A DNA stretch of 64,000 nucleotides from NCBI RefSeq assembly GCF_003384035.1, contig NZ_QQAK01000009.1, positions 1-64,000 of the forward strand, given 5' to 3'. This DNA comes from Sporosarcina sp. BI001-red. Its GTDB lineage: Bacteria > Bacillota > Bacilli > Bacillales_A > Planococcaceae. A program made the position numbers and the translations under genes. Below the pieces are notes generated by a model. It worked only from the letters and a program-made list of their open reading frames with translations, was not told the origin of the DNA and did not search any database. This document shows positions 1 through 8,693 of this stretch, one piece after another. Every line of letters begins with the position of its first letter. Positions within the stretch are counted from its first letter, which is position 1.

Positions 1-1070
1 TAATGGCGTCTCGACTCGGAAAGTCACAAAGGTAGTGGAACAGCTTTGCGGCGAGAGCGTTTCTAAATCCTTCGTCTCCTCCTTAACCGCAAAGCTTGAT
101 CCTGTGGTCAAGGAGTGGGCGAACCGTGCGTTGAACACCAAGTACTATCCATACGTATTGGCAGACGCTATGTACATCAAGGTGCGGGAACACAACCGTG
201 TCGTTTCAAAAGCCGTCTATCTGGCTTTTGGCATCGACGAGGAAGGACACCGGGAAATCATTGGTCTCCAGGTGGATCACAACGAAAGCTTCAAAAGCTG
301 GTCTTCCTTTTTCTCCTCTCTCATTTCTAGAGGACTCCAGTCACCAAAACTCGTGATCTCCGATGCCCATGAAGGACTCAAAAAGGCAATCCAACAATGC
401 TTTGTCGGTACTTCATGGCAGAGGTGTACCGTCCACTTCAAGCGTAATGTCATTGAGGCACTCCCTAAGAAAAACAGCGAAGAAGCTGTCAGCCTTCTGA
501 AAAGCCTCTTCGCCGCTGAAGAGATGGATACACTCCGTAAACTCAAGGAACTGTTCTTCCAGAAGTATGAAAGGGAAGCAAAGTATGAGAAGTCCTTGAA
601 AATCCTCGATGATGGATTTGAAGATTCCATTCAATATATGAATTTCCCTATCCCCCATCGAAAGCACATCCGCACGACCAACAGTGTGGAACGGATGAAC
701 CGGGAAATCCGCAGACGCGAGAAGGTGATCGGTATCTTCCCAAACACCCAGTCCGCCTTCCGCCTCATTGGCGCAACATTGATGAGCTATACCAAAACCA
801 ATGCCAATTGGAACAGGAAACTATTTACGAAAAAGAAATCGTAAGCCGTCTGACAACCTAAGCAACTTGACACGGAGCCTCTGCGGGCATGACTCCCAAG
901 CCAGGAAATCCAGCACATAAGGTTGGCTTTTTCGGCCGAGCCTATCATGCCCACCCCTCCATGTAAAGTTGCGAGCAGTCGAATCGATGACCGCCAGGTA
1001 GAGTTTATAACCATCTGAACTAATGCGCTGAAAACAAATCTAGGAATTTACACAATACTTAGGACTTGAC
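1..1070 (+). mobile_element. Right part of an IS256-family insertion sequence
   Basis: The transposase plus about 225 bases of downstream non-coding sequence. The right boundary is placed near 1070 because the host 20-bp repeat array resumes at once (TCATAACCC from 1072) after the sequence AGGACTTGAC. The preceding array unit would have read AAAGTGATCATAA; only its last bases remain, which suggests insertion inside the array. The left end and target duplication lie outside the window, so the exact end is inferred. Confidence 0.65.
2..844 (+). CDS. IS256-family (Mutator-type) transposase, 5' truncated by window edge
   Basis: DDE transposase that cuts and joins the ends of its own element. The reading frame is open from base 2, so the true start lies outside the window; the first in-frame start codon visible (GTG at 35) is internal. 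Family signatures run in order: an aspartate in LADAMYIK (near base 164), a second in LVISDAHEGLKKA, the W-x-RC-x-VHFKRN block of the mutator group, and the TTNSVERMNREIRRRE segment with the catalytic glutamate close to the C-terminus. The visible part has no stop or frameshift and looks intact. It is followed by about 220 bases of non-coding sequence before the 20-bp repeat array. Family assignment is firm; subgroup is not determined. Confidence 0.93.
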   Translation, partial: NGVSTRKVTKVVEQLCGESVSKSFVSSLTAKLDPVVKEWANRALNTKYYPYVLADAMYIKVREHNRVVSKAVYLAFGIDEEGHREIIGLQVDHNESFKSWSSFFSSLISRGLQSPKLVISDAHEGLKKAIQQCFVGTSWQRCTVHFKRNVIEALPKKNSEEAVSLLKSLFAAEEMDTLRKLKELFFQKYEREAKYEKSLKILDDGFEDSIQYMNFPIPHRKHIRTTNSVERMNREIRRREKVIGIFPNTQSAFRLIGATLMSYTKTNANWNRKLFTKKKS

Positions 1071-1360
1071 TTCATAACCCGTGGAAAGCGCTCATAAATT
1101 GGGGAAAGTGATCATAACCCGTGGAAAGCGCTCATAAATTGGGGAAAGTGATCATAACCCGTGGAAAGCGCTCATAAATGGTGGAAAGTGATCATAACCC
1201 GTGGAAAGCGCTCATAAATGGTGGAAAGTGATCATAACCCTTGGAAAGCGCTCATAAATCGGTGAAAGTGATCATAATCACTGGAAAGCGCTCATAAATC
1301 GGTGAAAGTGATCATAACCCATACAAAGCGCTCATAAATCACAAAAAGTGATCATAACCC
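1071..1360. repeat. Period-20 repeat array 1, two alternating 13-base cores
   Basis: Fourteen consecutive 20-base units (1081-1360) plus a partial unit at the left. Each unit has a near-fixed 13-base core, AAAGCGCTCATAA or AAAGTGATCATAA, followed by a 7-base variable part. The two cores alternate strictly: AAAGCGCT at 1085, 1125, 1165 and so on to 1325, AAAGTGAT at 1105 to 1345. Each core contains a 6-base palindrome (AGCGCT or TGATCA). The variable part is mostly CCCGTGG or ATTGGGG/ATGGTGG and decays to the right. The period is not a multiple of three and TAA recurs in every frame, so it does not encode protein. A relative lies at 62675-62947. Function unknown. Confidence 0.95.
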
Positions 1361-1406
1361 CCACATCCGCCCTCTGTCCGCCGACCCCCATGCAGCCCCT
1401 TCAACA

Positions 1407-1450
1407 TAAAAAAACAGGTGGAGAGAAATCATCTCTCCACCTGTTTCATT
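1407..1450 (-). terminator. Rho-independent terminator of spxH
   Basis: Arms AACAGGTGGAGAG (1413-1425) and its complement (1433-1445) around a 7-base loop. On the minus strand the stem is followed by a run of seven T. It lies about 30 bases past the spxH stop codon. Confidence 0.85.
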
Positions 1451-1475
1451 TAACTACCATATCCAACCACTAACT

Positions 1476-2285
1476 TTATCGCTTGCGCCAAAGAATTTTA
1501 TCCTCAATAAAGATACGTTCTAGCTCTTGTTTCAGTAGAAGTTTCTTGAGCTCCCGTTCGCTCTCTTTTTCAGGAACTCCGTATATGGCTGCGATTTCAG
1601 CGGATGCGAGCATTTCGAACCGGCTGAACAATTCTTCCAATGACGGAGCACGATCTCGGATGATTGGGGAACCGGTAAGTTCCTCTAGAATTTGTTCGTA
1701 AATTTCATAGCTGTATGAACCATCCACCATGAGACCTTCATCTTCAATGTTTCCGTTGAAAAAGACGAAGGTCGGGGATTTCACAACTTCCATCTCTTTT
1801 GCTAAATGTAAATCCACTTGTAAAGATTGTAGAACATTTTTTGAGAAGAAGTCACTGATGAACTCCTGTTTGTCCAGGTTCAGTTTCTCGGCTATTTCAA
1901 CGAGTACAGAAAATGATTTAACGTTACGTGATTTTAAAAATGAATACTCGAATAGTTTTGTGAGAAATCTAAAGCCAGCACGCTTTCCTTGGAACTCCGC
2001 TGCCTTGATCGCAATACTAGGGAACGCAGGATGTTCTTTTTCAAATGCGCTCTTTTCTTCGCACCCATCCACTAAAGGGAGTGCTTTGTAATTCATCTTC
2101 GGTAGGGAAGTGAGTAGACCGATGCGCAATGTGAAATACCGTTCGTATTCTACTTGTAGTCTTCTCAATATGGGTTGCAAGGCCCAACAATCTTGACATA
2201 AGGGATCTAAAAATACGTATAATTCGATTGGCCGAGGATGTGATATCGGCTGCTGTTCCACTTCTGCAAAAGTTCTTCGATTCAC
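1476..2285 (-). CDS. spxH: ClpXP adaptor protein SpxH (YjbH)
   Basis: DsbA/thioredoxin-fold adaptor that delivers the redox regulator Spx to ClpXP for degradation in the cytoplasm. The N-terminal region carries YVFLDPLCQDCWALQP, the CxxC-type segment typical of YjbH. At 269 residues the length is close to the family's. The start is GTG at 2285, preceded by a strong GAGGAGGGA site, and overlaps the stop of the hemoglobin gene by four bases (GTGA), implying translational coupling. The spxH/yjbI pairing matches B. subtilis yjbH-yjbI. A terminator follows at 1407-1450. The identification rests on sequence resemblance plus synteny. Confidence 0.9.
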   Translation of the reverse strand: MNRRTFAEVEQQPISHPRPIELYVFLDPLCQDCWALQPILRRLQVEYERYFTLRIGLLTSLPKMNYKALPLVDGCEEKSAFEKEHPAFPSIAIKAAEFQGKRAGFRFLTKLFEYSFLKSRNVKSFSVLVEIAEKLNLDKQEFISDFFSKNVLQSLQVDLHLAKEMEVVKSPTFVFFNGNIEDEGLMVDGSYSYEIYEQILEELTGSPIIRDRAPSLEELFSRFEMLASAEIAAIYGVPEKESERELKKLLLKQELERIFIEDKILWRKR

Positions 2286-2674
2286 TGATCTCCCTCCTCG
2301 TTCCGGTTCACCATGTGATTGGCTGTTAAGACGAGGCGTTGGTAATAGATTTCGCGAAGAGGCCCATCGAGACCGACCTCATCCATTGCTTCAGCCATGC
2401 AGGCAAGCCAAGCCTTAGCGCGTGATGGTGTGATTGCAAATGGCATATGTCGGGCTTTCATCATCGGATGTCCGTGTTCTTCTGTATATATATTAGGTCC
2501 GCCCAGATACTGCGTCTGGAATTGCTTTTGCTTACGGGCAGTTTCTGTTAGGTCTGCTGGGAAAATGGGAATTAAGTCCGGATGCACAGCCACTTTGGCG
2601 TAAAACCGGTCGATGAGTTCCGACAAACGTGCTTCACCGATCTCCTCATAGGGTATCAAAGGCTTTCGTGTCAT
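2282..2674 (-). CDS. yjbI: Group II truncated hemoglobin (YjbI family)
   Basis: Small heme protein of the globin O type, likely binding oxygen or protecting against reactive oxygen and nitrogen species. Seen in the sequence: FPADLTETARKQKQFQTQYLGGP, then EEHGHPMMKARHMPFAI with the proximal-helix region, matching the YjbI family end to end. ATG at 2674 is chosen over the upstream in-frame ATG at 2683 because AAGGAG lies about 10 bases before 2674 but only 2 bases before 2683. It is co-transcribed with and overlaps spxH by four bases. In staphylococci YjbI is reported to be linked to YjbH function, which fits this coupling. Confidence 0.9.
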   Translation of the reverse strand: MTRKPLIPYEEIGEARLSELIDRFYAKVAVHPDLIPIFPADLTETARKQKQFQTQYLGGPNIYTEEHGHPMMKARHMPFAITPSRAKAWLACMAEAMDEVGLDGPLREIYYQRLVLTANHMVNRNEEGDQ

Positions 2675-2769
2675 GAATGTCATTCTCCTTTGTTGTTACT
2701 CTGTACTTCTATTTTATCAACCACACAAAACATTCACAAATAAATAGCATTACTTACGTTAAATTCACC

Positions 2770-3477
2770 TTACACATTAAAGGTATTATAGTTGTTCATA
2801 ACTTTAGTTACATAATTTTGTGTCTCTTGGAATGGCGGGATACCTCCGTATTTACGGACATTTCCTGGGCCTGCGTTATAAGCGGCAAGCGATAATTTTA
2901 AATCGCCGCCGAACTGGTCGAGCATTTGTCGCAAGTATTTAGCGCCGCCCATAATATTTTGCTCAGGATCAGATGCATTCGAAACGCCTAGAAACTTAGC
3001 AGTTCCAGGCATAAGTTGCATCAGTCCTGTTGCACCTGCATGGCTCACTACATCTTTGTTGAAATTCGATTCTTGTTTGATGACAGCAGCAATCAGTGCA
3101 GGAGGAACGTCATATTTTTTCGCAGCTTTGGAAATTAAAGGCGAATAAGCTGTGTTAACACTACCTCCGCCATACGTTAAAGGTGGGCGACTCGCTGAAA
3201 CTTGGTCAATATATTGCAGTGCATCAGTAGGCGAATGAACAGATGGAGTTGAGAAAAACGCAAATGGATCCGTCCCTTGTGGCGCTTGAATACTACCAAG
3301 TGTAGTCGCTGAGAAGCTTGAAAGCGAATCAGAAATGGAACTCTCACTCGTCATTTCGTTTAATAATGATTGAAAGAAATCCGTGCCTCCTGTTTCCGTT
3401 TCAGTTGCAGAGCGAACAGCCCCTAGTGACTGTAGTGAATTCAATTCAAACAGTGTGCGAATCATTTTCGTGTCCAT
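2770..3477 (-). CDS. Lytic transglycosylase, SLT domain (YjbJ-like)
   Basis: Murein-cleaving enzyme that cuts the MurNAc-GlcNAc bond with formation of an anhydro product. The C-terminal half holds the SLT fold: [11 protein letters not shown] with the catalytic glutamate, [17 protein letters not shown], and [14 protein letters not shown]. The N-terminal 100 or so residues are low-complexity, rich in Ser/Thr, and no signal peptide is evident, as in B. subtilis YjbJ. Start is ATG at 3477, about 8 bases from GGAAAGGA; the longer frame from 3516 lacks a ribosome site. It lies just upstream of yjbI on the same strand and holds the yjbJ position in the syntenic block. Confidence 0.88.
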   Translation of the reverse strand: MDTKMIRTLFELNSLQSLGAVRSATETETGGTDFFQSLLNEMTSESSISDSLSSFSATTLGSIQAPQGTDPFAFFSTPSVHSPTDALQYIDQVSASRPPLTYGGGSVNTAYSPLISKAAKKYDVPPALIAAVIKQESNFNKDVVSHAGATGLMQLMPGTAKFLGVSNASDPEQNIMGGAKYLRQMLDQFGGDLKLSLAAYNAGPGNVRKYGGIPPFQETQNYVTKVMNNYNTFNV

Positions 3478-3634
3478 ACTAATCGATCCTTTCCGATACT
3501 TAATCGTCCGTGGCAATTCTAGTTCTTCTTTCAGTATATCAATTTCATTGCTGAAAGCACAATCCTGACTGCAACCATGGCGACTCTATGGTAAACTATT
3601 CATACTGACTGGTAGGGGAAGGGAAGAGGGAAAA

Positions 3635-4027
3635 GTGCGTATTGAACACCGAATTACAGAAGGACAATTAAAAAAAGAAATTGTTTGTTTCACTTATGAA
3701 GGAACGATGAGAATGCTTGGAGACTCCCCCTCAGGGAAGATGATTACCGATTCTGATGCACTCAGTTTTGTGTATCTATTTGAAGATGGGGAAGAATATC
3801 AATACCTGCATTTTACGAAGCAAGTATGGCCACTCATGCAACAACTTATTGAAATAGATAATGGGGATCCTATATTAGAGTGTGAAGATGGATCTATTCA
3901 ACTAAGTGGATTCACAGAAGAATTGATAATGTTGGTTTTCAATATAGAAGGTAATGGAAATTACGGGGAAGAGTTCATGCTTGCTGTTGAGCAAGCATTC
4001 GAAGAGACACTGCAGCAAACTAGCTAA
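3635..4027 (+). CDS. yjbL: UPF0738 family protein (YjbL-like)
   Basis: Acidic 130-residue cytoplasmic protein without recognised catalytic motif; by position and general resemblance it corresponds to B. subtilis YjbL (UPF0738), of unknown function. It starts with GTG at 3635, four bases after GAAGAGGG, and no in-frame ATG precedes the conserved region. It is followed after 27 bases by relQ. In B. subtilis yjbK (a CYTH-domain protein) sits between yjbJ and yjbL; no such gene is present here. Assignment depends mostly on synteny. Confidence 0.7.
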   Translation: MRIEHRITEGQLKKEIVCFTYEGTMRMLGDSPSGKMITDSDALSFVYLFEDGEEYQYLHFTKQVWPLMQQLIEIDNGDPILECEDGSIQLSGFTEELIMLVFNIEGNGNYGEEFMLAVEQAFEETLQQTS

Positions 4028-4054
4028 CATGAACGGACAGGAGGCGGCCTTTGT

Positions 4055-4729
4055 ATGAGAATGTGGAATGATTTTCTTGCTCCATATAAGCAAGCTGTAG
4101 TGGAGCTCAAAGTGAAGTTAAAAGGCTTGCGGCATCAATACAAATTGGAAGACCTGCATGCACCAGTTGAGTTTGTAACAGGGCGTGTTAAACCACTCGC
4201 TAGTATTTACGACAAGACTCTCGAAAAGAACATTCCTTTCGAGCCATCTCCGGAACTGGCTGCGGAAGTCCCTGATATTGCAGGATTGCGGATTATGTGT
4301 CAGTTTGTCGATGATATCAGTAGCGTAGTCGGCATGCTCAGACAGCGGAATGACTTAAAGATTGTCGAAGAGAGAGACTACATATCGAACAAAAAACAGA
4401 GCGGTTATCGCTCGTTCCATATAATTATTGAATACCCTGTCGAGACCATCCGTGGCGAAAAGACGATTCTTGCTGAAATCCAAATTCGCACCCTTGCGAT
4501 GAATTTTTGGGCTTCGATTGAGCACTCTTTGAATTATAAGTACCAAGGTGAACTCCCCGACGTGATACGACAGCGTCTTGAAAAAGCAGCAGAAGCCGCG
4601 TTCCGACTTGATGAAGAAATGTCACTCATACGAGATGAAATACATGAAGCGCAATCGTATTTCAGTTCATTTAAAGAAACGGAAAAACGAGATATTCAAG
4701 ATACCTCATGGAAGGGGGAACCAGAATGA
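4055..4729 (+). CDS. relQ: Small alarmone synthetase RelQ (SasB, GTP pyrophosphokinase)
   Basis: Transfers pyrophosphate from ATP to GTP/GDP/GMP to make (p)ppGpp or pGpp. This is a synthetase-only protein of 224 residues: no HD hydrolase, TGS or ACT domain. Recognisable segments are [43 protein letters not shown] and the [22 protein letters not shown] block of RelA/SpoT-type catalytic domains. Start ATG 4055 has an AGGAGG site 9 bases upstream. Its stop overlaps the nadK start (ATGA at 4726-4729), indicating coupling. Corresponds to B. subtilis yjbM. Confidence 0.93.
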   Translation: MRMWNDFLAPYKQAVVELKVKLKGLRHQYKLEDLHAPVEFVTGRVKPLASIYDKTLEKNIPFEPSPELAAEVPDIAGLRIMCQFVDDISSVVGMLRQRNDLKIVEERDYISNKKQSGYRSFHIIIEYPVETIRGEKTILAEIQIRTLAMNFWASIEHSLNYKYQGELPDVIRQRLEKAAEAAFRLDEEMSLIRDEIHEAQSYFSSFKETEKRDIQDTSWKGEPE

Positions 4730-5535
4730 TGAAGTTTGTCATCCAATCACGTGGTGATGAGTTATCCAACCGTCTAATGGCGGAAGCAAAAGATTATTTA
4801 GTGGAGTTTGGTTTGGAATATGACGAGGTGGAACCAGATATCGTTCTTTCAATCGGCGGAGATGGAACACTATTGCATGGTTTCCATAAATACGTCCATC
4901 GCTTGAACGAAACTGCATTTGTCGGGATTCATACAGGACACCTTGGGTTTTATGCAGATTGGAAACCTGAAGAAATCGAGAAGTTAGTCATCATGATTGC
5001 GCGGAAAGATTACCACGTCGTGCAATACCCACTTCTTGAAGTAGAAATTTCATATACGCATTCAGAAGAGAAATCCGCGTATCTCGCCTTGAACGAATCG
5101 ACGATCAAATCACCTGAAGTCACTCTTGTCATGGATGTTGAACTGAACGGAGAACATTTTGAGCGATTCCGTGGGGATGGTTTATGTATGTCGACACCGT
5201 CAGGATCCACTGCCTATAGTAAATCATTGAACGGTGCGATTTTGCACCCCTCATTGTCATGCATGCAACTGACTGAGATGGCGTCAATAAACAACCGCGT
5301 TTTCCGGACTGTTGGCTCACCTTTAGTCCTTCCTGCGCACCATTCATGTTTATTGAAACCAGTCAAAGGACCGGATTTCATGGTAACCGTCGATCACCTG
5401 CAGTTACTTCAAAAAGATGTGAAGTCCATCGAATACAAAGTATCAAAGGAACGTATTTCGTTCGCCCGTTTTAGACCTTTTCCGTTCTGGAAGCGTGTGT
5501 CCGAATCGTTTGTCGCTAGCGATGAAGAAAAATAA
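4726..5535 (+). CDS. nadK: NAD kinase (NadF/PpnK, YjbN)
   Basis: Phosphorylates NAD+ to NADP+ using ATP. The GGDGT motif of the kinase family lies at about residues 44-48 ([14 protein letters not shown]), followed by [15 protein letters not shown] and the substrate-binding block [21 protein letters not shown]. At 269 residues the length is normal. Start is ATG 4726 (a second ATG follows at once) with GAAGGGGG 7 bases upstream, overlapping the relQ stop by four bases; the frame extends upstream but without a better start. It lies in the relQ-nadK-rluD-like-prpE block. Confidence 0.95.
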   Translation: MMKFVIQSRGDELSNRLMAEAKDYLVEFGLEYDEVEPDIVLSIGGDGTLLHGFHKYVHRLNETAFVGIHTGHLGFYADWKPEEIEKLVIMIARKDYHVVQYPLLEVEISYTHSEEKSAYLALNESTIKSPEVTLVMDVELNGEHFERFRGDGLCMSTPSGSTAYSKSLNGAILHPSLSCMQLTEMASINNRVFRTVGSPLVLPAHHSCLLKPVKGPDFMVTVDHLQLLQKDVKSIEYKVSKERISFARFRPFPFWKRVSESFVASDEEK

Positions 5536-6472
5536 TCCTTCGCCGTTATTACTAAGATTCATAACAGATGAACGGATTCTTCTAAGGGACTTCCTTAAAC
5601 TAAAAGGCATTTCTAAAAGAGCTCTGACTGCCGTGAAGTTTGAAGGTGGGCGGATCTTAGTCAATCAGGAAGAACGAACGGTTCGGTGGATGCTTGAACA
5701 AGGGGATCACATAATTATTGAGTTTCCGCCTGAAGAGATAGGAGAAGGCTTGACGCCTGAGCATGGAGAGCTTTCAATTTTACACGAAGATGATTCTATA
5801 CTGATCGTAGAAAAACCTGCGGGTCAAGGAACTATTCCTTCAAGAAATCATCCGAGCGGGACACTCGCAAATACAGTTTATGGAAAATACTCAACTGAGC
5901 GCCATCCAGCGACTGTTCACGTAGTAACCCGATTGGACACAGACACATCCGGTGTTGTCTGTATCGCAAAAAATCGCCATATCCATCACCTTATGAGCAC
6001 TCAAATGCAGGAAACAGGGTTCGATAGGCGGTATATTGCATTCGTAAGTGGTTGGGTAATTGAAGAAACGTTTACGATAGAATTACCGATTGGTAGGAAA
6101 GATGGCAGCATTATTGAACGCGTGGTTCGTCCAGATGGGCAATATGCGCGTACCGATGTGCATGTAGCAGGTCACTTCGAGATGGACGGCAGTCGATACA
6201 CGATTGTCGAACTACAATTGCACACTGGAAGAACCCATCAAATCCGAGTCCATATGGCGCATATCGGACACCCCGTGCTTGGTGATGATTTATACGGTGG
6301 TCCGTGTGACCTGATTTCTAGACAAGCCCTTCATTGTAGTTCCGTTTCGTTTGTGCATCCTTCTTGGAACAAAAACGTTTCTTATGAGAGCGGACTTCCT
6401 AAAGACCTGGTAAGGCTCCTCCCAATGGAAATGAATTCTCAGGATGAATACACGGTAAACTTCTCAGGCTGA
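5522..6472 (+). CDS. RluA/RluD-family pseudouridine synthase (YjbO-like)
   Basis: Isomerises uridine to pseudouridine in RNA, probably 23S rRNA. Residues about 10-70 resemble an S4 RNA-binding domain ([19 protein letters not shown]). The catalytic domain follows with [14 protein letters not shown] and [17 protein letters not shown]; the R-L-D of that motif contains the catalytic aspartate. [22 protein letters not shown] is the usual late motif. ATG 5522 is chosen although no good ribosome site precedes it; it overlaps the nadK end by 14 bases, suggesting coupling. The last 34 bases overlap prpE on the other strand. Target site not predictable. Confidence 0.88.
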   Translation: MKKNNPSPLLLRFITDERILLRDFLKLKGISKRALTAVKFEGGRILVNQEERTVRWMLEQGDHIIIEFPPEEIGEGLTPEHGELSILHEDDSILIVEKPAGQGTIPSRNHPSGTLANTVYGKYSTERHPATVHVVTRLDTDTSGVVCIAKNRHIHHLMSTQMQETGFDRRYIAFVSGWVIEETFTIELPIGRKDGSIIERVVRPDGQYARTDVHVAGHFEMDGSRYTIVELQLHTGRTHQIRVHMAHIGHPVLGDDLYGGPCDLISRQALHCSSVSFVHPSWNKNVSYESGLPKDLVRLLPMEMNSQDEYTVNFSG

Positions 6473-7179
6473 AACGGTTGTTGGGAATCTACCGAGACGG
6501 TTTCGAGTTCTGGCCATCGAAGTGCAGTCAATTTACCACCAAACACACATCCTGTATCAATATTAACGGTATGCTGCATAAAGCGACGCTCGAAAACTGG
6601 AGTATGACCGTAAACTATCCAAGGAGATCCGTCGTAAGATTTCGCCCAGTCTCGTCGCTCTGGACTTCCGTCAGGTAAGGTTTTTCCTGAAACATCTCCG
6701 TATAGGACAAATGTGCGGACATCTCTCGATATCGGAGCACCTATCATTTGCTCAGAAAGACCTGCGTGTGCAACGATTAGCTTTCCGTCATCTAACTGGT
6801 GGTAAAGAGGCAATGCTTCATAAAATTGCTTGTAACGGTTCAGAGTTTGTGCTCGGTTTTCCGTAGATAAGGAGTCTAACTCTGCAATCGTTGTTTCTAA
6901 ACCGTGTGTATGGTGGACGTTATTCCCCATTGCATACCGATACAATTTATTACAATGATTTCCCGGGGAATAAATGAGTGTATTTTTATCCTGCATCGCA
7001 AACAAAAGTTGCATCACTTGTAAGGAGGAAGGCCCACGATCCATGCCATCTCCGACAAAAGCAAGCTCTCTACCGGATGGGTGGATTGGTATTCCGGATT
7101 TCAGGGAATAGCCAAGAGTGGTTAGTAAGTCCAGTAGTTCATCATAACAACCGTGTATGTCGCCGATAATATCATACAT
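6439..7179 (-). CDS. prpE: Bis(5'-nucleosyl)-tetraphosphatase PrpE
   Basis: Calcineurin-like metallophosphatase; the family hydrolyses Ap4A, and B. subtilis PrpE also affects spore germination. Metal-ligand motifs seen are GDIHGCYDEL near the N-terminus, FVGDGMDRGPSS (more often GDLVDRGP; the core Asp and Arg are kept) and SPGNHCNK, with later histidines in VAHAGLS and VYGHTPVF. Length 246 matches the family. Start ATG 7179 has AAGGGAG about 10 bases upstream. It is convergent with the pseudouridine synthase and the two coding ends overlap by 34 bases. It holds the yjbP position. Confidence 0.9.
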   Translation of the reverse strand: MYDIIGDIHGCYDELLDLLTTLGYSLKSGIPIHPSGRELAFVGDGMDRGPSSLQVMQLLFAMQDKNTLIYSPGNHCNKLYRYAMGNNVHHTHGLETTIAELDSLSTENRAQTLNRYKQFYEALPLYHQLDDGKLIVAHAGLSEQMIGAPISRDVRTFVLYGDVSGKTLPDGSPERRDWAKSYDGSPWIVYGHTPVFERRFMQHTVNIDTGCVFGGKLTALRWPELETVSVDSQQPFQPEKFTVYSS

Positions 7180-7271
7180 ATGAATACACTCCCTTTTACA
7201 AAGTATTTGTTACGTATACCAGTAGTATACCGGAGTCGTGCCAATTGGCGAAAAGAAAGGAAGGTGTAGCC

Positions 7272-8645
7272 ATGGAAACACCAGAGGGTCGCAAAGAAGA
7301 AGTGGATTTCAACGAAGAGAAGCTACGGGAAGATTTAGAACGGCAAGATATCAAAGCGTTCCGTGATGAGTATTTGCTACTCCATCCTTATGATCGCGCA
7401 ATCTTCTATGAAGAAGCTGGAGCTGAACTTCGGAAAACGATGTACTACTTCCTATCTCCTAAAGAAATGGCGGAGATTTTTGAAACAAGTGAAATTGACG
7501 AAGATGAATACGAAGAGTTCCTTCAGGAGATGGAGGCGACGTATGCCGCAGAGATGATTTCTTACATGTTTGTGGATAACGCGGTCGATGTCCTGAAAGA
7601 ACTCGATAAGTCTCAAAGCGTCAGCTATTTGACGCTCATGGACAAAGAAGCAGCTAATCAAATCAAGCAGCTATTGCATTACGAAGAGCACACTGCTGGA
7701 TCCATCATGACAACGGAGTACGTAACAATACCTCAGAATTCCACTGTTCGATCCGCAATGAATATCTTACGAATTCAAGCTCCAAGTGCTGAAACGATTT
7801 ACTACGTCTTTGTTGTGGACGATGACAACCGTCTAACAGGGGTTGTGTCGTTACGTGACTTAATCACCTCTGAAGAAGATGTCCTAATTAACACCATTAT
7901 GAATGAACGTGTTGTCAGTGTACTCGTATCAGACGATCAGGAAGATGTTGCCCGTACTACACAAGATTATAACCTACTTGCTGTACCAGTCGTGGATTTT
8001 CAGCAACATATACTAGGAATTGTTACAGTCGATGACGTGCTCGATGTCCTCGAAGAAGAAGCATCGGATGACTACTCAAAATTAGCCGGTGTATCTAATA
8101 TGGATACATTTGACAAAAACTCATTATCTGCAGCGAAAAAACGAGTACCGTGGCTTATTATTTTACTTATACTTGGAATGATCACGGCAAATTTGATTGA
8201 TATGTTTACAGATACAATTTCCCAAGTGGCATTGCTCGCTGCTTTTATTCCTTTGATTGCAGGAACTGCTGGGAACAGTGGTACACAAGCTCTCGCCGTT
8301 GCCGTTCGAGGAATTGCAACAAGGGATATCGAAGAAGAAAGTAAGCTCAAGCTATTGATAAGAGAAGCGGGTACCGGTCTCATCACTGGATTCATATGTG
8401 GAGTCTTTGTGATCGGGTTGATCTTTTTCTGGAAACATGAGTTGATTATTGGAATGCTAGTCGGAGCCGCGATTTTTGTTTCGATTTTTGCGGCGACTAT
8501 ATCTGGATCGTTCATCCCGTTGTTTATGCACAAAATGAAAATTGACCCTGCAGTCGCTTCAGGTCCGTTCATTACCACATTGAATGACTTAATCAGTATT
8601 TTAATTTACTTAGGATTGGCCACTACATTCATCAACCTTCTATGA
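7272..8645 (+). CDS. mgtE: Magnesium transporter MgtE
   Basis: Mg2+-gated channel of the plasma membrane, about 457 residues. Order of parts: acidic N domain, paired CBS domains (from TAGSIMTTEYVTIPQ through VVSVLVSDDQEDVARTTQDYNLLAVPVVD), then five transmembrane segments with the PLIAGTAGNSGTQALAVAVRG pore block. ATG 7272 is chosen because AAGGAAGGTG precedes it by 6 bases; the frame runs up to a TTG at 7245 with no site. Only 92 bases separate it from prpE, too short for the M-box magnesium riboswitch often seen before Mg transporter genes. No partner genes nearby. Confidence 0.93.
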   Translation: METPEGRKEEVDFNEEKLREDLERQDIKAFRDEYLLLHPYDRAIFYEEAGAELRKTMYYFLSPKEMAEIFETSEIDEDEYEEFLQEMEATYAAEMISYMFVDNAVDVLKELDKSQSVSYLTLMDKEAANQIKQLLHYEEHTAGSIMTTEYVTIPQNSTVRSAMNILRIQAPSAETIYYVFVVDDDNRLTGVVSLRDLITSEEDVLINTIMNERVVSVLVSDDQEDVARTTQDYNLLAVPVVDFQQHILGIVTVDDVLDVLEEEASDDYSKLAGVSNMDTFDKNSLSAAKKRVPWLIILLILGMITANLIDMFTDTISQVALLAAFIPLIAGTAGNSGTQALAVAVRGIATRDIEEESKLKLLIREAGTGLITGFICGVFVIGLIFFWKHELIIGMLVGAAIFVSIFAATISGSFIPLFMHKMKIDPAVASGPFITTLNDLISILIYLGLATTFINLL

Positions 8646-8693
8646 CATCATTCACGCATGGGCAGCCGTTGCATATAATGCAGTAAAAAGGAT

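Noticed and set aside
1071-1360. CRISPR-like array
   Set aside because: Spacers would be only 7 bases, are mostly repeated among themselves, and no cas genes are present.
7180-7271. M-box magnesium riboswitch before mgtE
   Set aside because: Only 92 bases are available and no M-box conserved segments are seen.
8672-8679. Sigma-E promoter for the CotO-like gene
   Set aside because: CATATAAT is a fair -10 but no sigma-E -35 is found at the right distance, so it is mentioned only in the gene entry.
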